From positions 1-12,649 of the forward strand of contig MHIR01000067.1 in the NCBI GenBank assembly GCA_001817615.1: DNA of 12,649 nt. Direction: 5' to 3'. Positions within the stretch are counted from its first letter, which is position 1, and each line of letters starts with the position of its first letter. Shown here one piece after another: positions 10,278 to 12,649 of the stretch. The stretch comes from Candidatus Buchananbacteria bacterium RIFCSPLOWO2_02_FULL_46_11b. GTDB lineage: Bacteria; Patescibacteriota; Patescibacteriia; Buchananbacterales; UBA6539. Made by a program: the position numbers and the translations under genes. The notes under the pieces are model-generated. The model searched no databases, was not told where the DNA came from, and worked only from the letters and a program-made list of their open reading frames with translations.

Positions 10278-12649
10278 AGATCTCTTTGGCTTTGATAATC
10301 TCAATTTTCCCGCCCGCCTGAATTAAAATTTTGTCGCGCCGGCCAATCTTTCCGGCCAAAAGCAGATTGGCCAACTGGTCCTGGATTTTTTCCTGAATCA
10401 CCCGCCTAAGCGGCCTGGCGCCGAATTCGGGATCAAAACCCGCCTCGGCCAAAAAAACCAGCGCTTCGGGTGAAGCTTCCAGGGAAATCCCCTTATCTTC
10501 CAGATTTTTGGCGACTTTATTGACCATTAACTGGGCGATTTGGGAAACATCGGATAGGCTTAGCGGTTTGAAAACAATAATGCCGTCAAAGCGGTTTAAA
10601 AATTCCGGCCGGAAATACTGGTTTAATTGAGTGGCGGCCAGCTGGTCTTTAATTTCAGCCACCGGCACATTTTGCTTGACCATTTCCTGAATGAACTTCG
10701 TGCCGGCGTTGGACGTGGCGATAATGATGGCATTGGTAAAATCAATGGTTCGGCCGCTGTTATCGGTCAGCCGGCCGTCATCCATGATCTGTAAAAAGAT
10801 ATTTAAAATATCCGGATGAGCTTTTTCAATTTCGTCAAGTAAAACCAAAGAAAAAGGATTTTTTCTAATGGCTTCGGCCAAGTATCCGCCCTCGCCCGCG
10901 CCGGCATAACCCGGAGGCGCGCCGATTAAGCGGTTTAAGCTTGATTTTTCCTGGTACTCGGACATATCCAGGCGAATCATGTTTTCTTCGGCCTGAAAAT
11001 AAACTTCCGCCACGGTTTTAGCCAGTTCCGTTTTACCCACGCCGGTCGGGCCCAAAAACAGCAGATTGACGATCGGCCGCTTTAAGTCGCGCATTTCCGC
11101 CCGGGCGCGGCGCAAGCTGGAGGCGACCATGGCCACGGCTTCTTCCTGGTCAATCAGGCGCTGGTGGATGCGCTCTTCTAAATTCAGCAGGACTTCGGAT
11201 TCTGCCTGATTGATTTTTGTCAGAGGAATATTGGTTTTTTGGGAAACGATTAAGGCGACGTCTTCGGCCGAAACCACGCCGTTTCTGCCTTTCTTGTCTT
11301 TGACAAAAGTCGCGGTTTCCTGCAAAATCTGAACAGCTTTCTCCGGCAAATACCGGTCATGCAAATACCGGCCGGACAAATTGACGATTTGCTCAATCGC
11401 GTCGTAGGAAAAAAAGACTTGATTTTTATATTCCACGGTGCCGGCTTTGGCTTCAATGATTTGAATCGCCTCGTTGCCGGAAACTTCTTCCACGTTGATT
11501 TTTTCAAAAACATTGTCCAGCGAGCTTTTATTTTCCAAATAACGCCGGTAATCGCCGGGGGTGGTTGTCGCCAAACAAAGGACGGCATTGCTGCTTAAAG
11601 CCTGCGCCAAAACGTCGGCCAAATCAATGCTGCCTTCCCGGCCGGCGGTTAAACCGACCATGTTATGAATATCATTGATGAATAAAATAATATTGCCCGA
11701 ACGCCGAATCTCGGATAAAATCGCCAAAAGCCGGGCCTGGGCCTCGGCCGGCGCCGCCCCGCCCGTCAGCTTGGCCAGACTTAAGCTGCAAAGTCTTTTA
11801 TCCTGCAAAAATTCCGGCACATTTTCCTGAACCATCATCTGCGCCAGGCCTTCAATAATCGTGTTCTTGCCCACGCCCGGCTGGCCGATTAAAATCGCGC
11901 TGCGCCGCGCGCCGCCGGCTAAAATGCTGAAAATCTGGCTTAATTCGCGCTGGCGGCCGATACAGGGGAAAAGATAGCCCGCGCGCGCCAAAAGCGTGAA
12001 ATCCTGGCAAAAAGCGTCTAAAACCGGCGTGGCAATGGCCGTCATTGAACGGTTCATGCCGCTTTTGGGCTTTAAAATCGCCCGCTGGCGGAAGGTTTGC
12101 CAATTATCCCGCAATTGTTTTTTTACCCGCAGCCAGGCAATCACGTTTTTCAGCTTGTCTTCGGTGATATTTAAATCAAAAAGCAGTTCGCGAACATCGT
12201 TTTCTTGAGAAATCAAAGCTTCCAGCAAATCGGTTATTTCCACTTTTTTTTGTTTTTCTTTGCCAGCCAAAAAATAAGCCTGAAAAATTATTTCCTTCAC
12301 TTGCCGGCTTAAAACCACGGGCAAATCATCGGCCATAGGCTGTAAAGCCAAGGTGTGGCTGATTTTGCTTTTCAGACCGGCCATGGGCGCGCCCAGGCGG
12401 GAAAAAATTATCTGGGTTTGATTGAAAGTAAACAAGGCCAGAAATAAATGAATTGGTTTAGTCAAAGCGCTTTCGTATTTAGCTGTAAGCTGCCAGGCCT
12501 TGGTGATCGCCTGCCTGGCCTCCTGGCTGAAATATTCGGCCACGTTGATTTTTTTACCTTTGGGCAATTCTCCGATCCCGGACCAGTTCAAGGACATGAA
12601 AATCTTTGCTTCCTCGCTAAATTTCTTTTTAGGTAAATGCTTGAATTTT
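10276..12649 (-). CDS. HSP100 (ClpA/B/C-type) AAA+ ATPase with a degenerate first AAA domain; N-terminus probably off the window
   Basis: The first ATG in frame (12595-12597) gives 773 residues, but the frame stays open to the right edge (17 more codons, K-F-K-H-L-P...) and no Shine-Dalgarno suits that ATG, so the protein probably starts outside. Numbering from that ATG: a Clp-N-like helical domain (20-160); AAA1 (200-380); AAA2 (480-690); C-terminal D2-small domain with G-A-R-P-L-R-R (726-732). AAA2 is complete: Walker A G516-P-T-G-V-G-K-T, Walker B L-L-D588-E589, sensor region T-S-N, Arg finger R669. AAA1 is not: Walker A is G-Q-P-G-V-G-K-N245, Walker B F-I-N308-D309 in place of D-E, the pore-loop Y-R-G is missing, and the R-R-F Arg fingers read N-V-F. 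There is no long middle coiled-coil as in ClpB and no visible L-G-F-type ClpP loop. Role: probably a protein unfoldase powered by AAA2 only. Confidence 0.9.
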   Translation of the reverse strand, partial: KFKHLPKKKFSEEAKIFMSLNWSGIGELPKGKKINVAEYFSQEARQAITKAWQLTAKYESALTKPIHLFLALFTFNQTQIIFSRLGAPMAGLKSKISHTLALQPMADDLPVVLSRQVKEIIFQAYFLAGKEKQKKVEITDLLEALISQENDVRELLFDLNITEDKLKNVIAWLRVKKQLRDNWQTFRQRAILKPKSGMNRSMTAIATPVLDAFCQDFTLLARAGYLFPCIGRQRELSQIFSILAGGARRSAILIGQPGVGKNTIIEGLAQMMVQENVPEFLQDKRLCSLSLAKLTGGAAPAEAQARLLAILSEIRRSGNIILFINDIHNMVGLTAGREGSIDLADVLAQALSSNAVLCLATTTPGDYRRYLENKSSLDNVFEKINVEEVSGNEAIQIIEAKAGTVEYKNQVFFSYDAIEQIVNLSGRYLHDRYLPEKAVQILQETATFVKDKKGRNGVVSAEDVALIVSQKTNIPLTKINQAESEVLLNLEERIHQRLIDQEEAVAMVASSLRRARAEMRDLKRPIVNLLFLGPTGVGKTELAKTVAEVYFQAEENMIRLDMSEYQEKSSLNRLIGAPPGYAGAGEGGYLAEAIRKNPFSLVLLDEIEKAHPDILNIFLQIMDDGRLTDNSGRTIDFTNAIIIATSNAGTKFIQEMVKQNVPVAEIKDQLAATQLNQYFRPEFLNRFDGIIVFKPLSLSDVSQIAQLMVNKVAKNLEDKGISLEASPEALVFLAEAGFDPEFGARPLRRVIQEKIQDQLANLLLAGKIGRRDKILIQAGGKIEIIKAKEI

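Overview
The window reads as a piece of a small-genome bacterium of the Candidate Phyla Radiation (Patescibacteria, probably the Parcubacteria group). This is an inference from the gene set: a lone rplU, dnaB next to recR, a membrane-bound spermidine-synthase-like protein, DUF192, a WecA/MraY-type transferase, an HSP100 ATPase, and AT-rich spacers. Stops include TAA, TAG and TGA, so UGA is not recoded. Nothing here fixes the genus.

Layout. Bases 1-2800 look like an accessory region, all on the minus strand. It holds a partial gene with a PD-(D/E)XK-like motif (1-616), a STAS-like gene (835-1206), a GHKL ATPase gene split by one frameshift (1234-2090), a GIY-YIG gene (2181-2480), one intact tRNA-Lys(TTT) (2502-2577), and at least three broken tRNA-Lys copies (797-833, 2148-2226, 2599-2681). 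Two of the broken copies carry an identical 16-bp GC palindrome where the 5' side of the anticodon stem should be. A 64-bp perfect direct repeat, offset by exactly 450 bp, brackets the GIY-YIG gene plus the intact tRNA. A separate 37-bp repeat of the tRNA 3' end brackets the ATPase/STAS-like pair. Both layouts resemble insertions into tRNA genes, yet no integrase is visible.

Bases 2801-3952 are an SPFH/stomatin-like gene and a small zinc-ribbon gene on the minus strand behind a good sigma70-type promoter. Bases 4190-6445 are dnaB and recR on the plus strand, ending at a bidirectional terminator shared with rplU, which faces them. rplU (6455-6760) has its own promoter. Bases 6907-9966 are a minus-strand operon: WecA/MraY-like transferase, DUF192 lipoprotein-like protein, then the membrane/spermidine-synthase-like fusion. 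Bases 10004-10277 are a compact plus-strand unit encoding a 66-residue two-helix membrane protein, with the terminator hairpin folded over its stop codon. Bases 10276-12649 hold most of an HSP100 (ClpA/B/C-type) ATPase whose first AAA domain has lost nearly every catalytic residue; its reading frame runs off the right edge.

Several spacers (about 3961-4138, 5627-5717, 6316-6403, 6841-6891 and 8411-8481) share one design with unrelated sequences: a short AT-rich word repeated in one orientation, followed by copies of its reverse complement. The strongest candidates for something undescribed are the palindrome-disrupted tRNA-Lys / GIY-YIG / replacement-tRNA unit and the tRNA-bounded ATPase/STAS-like island.
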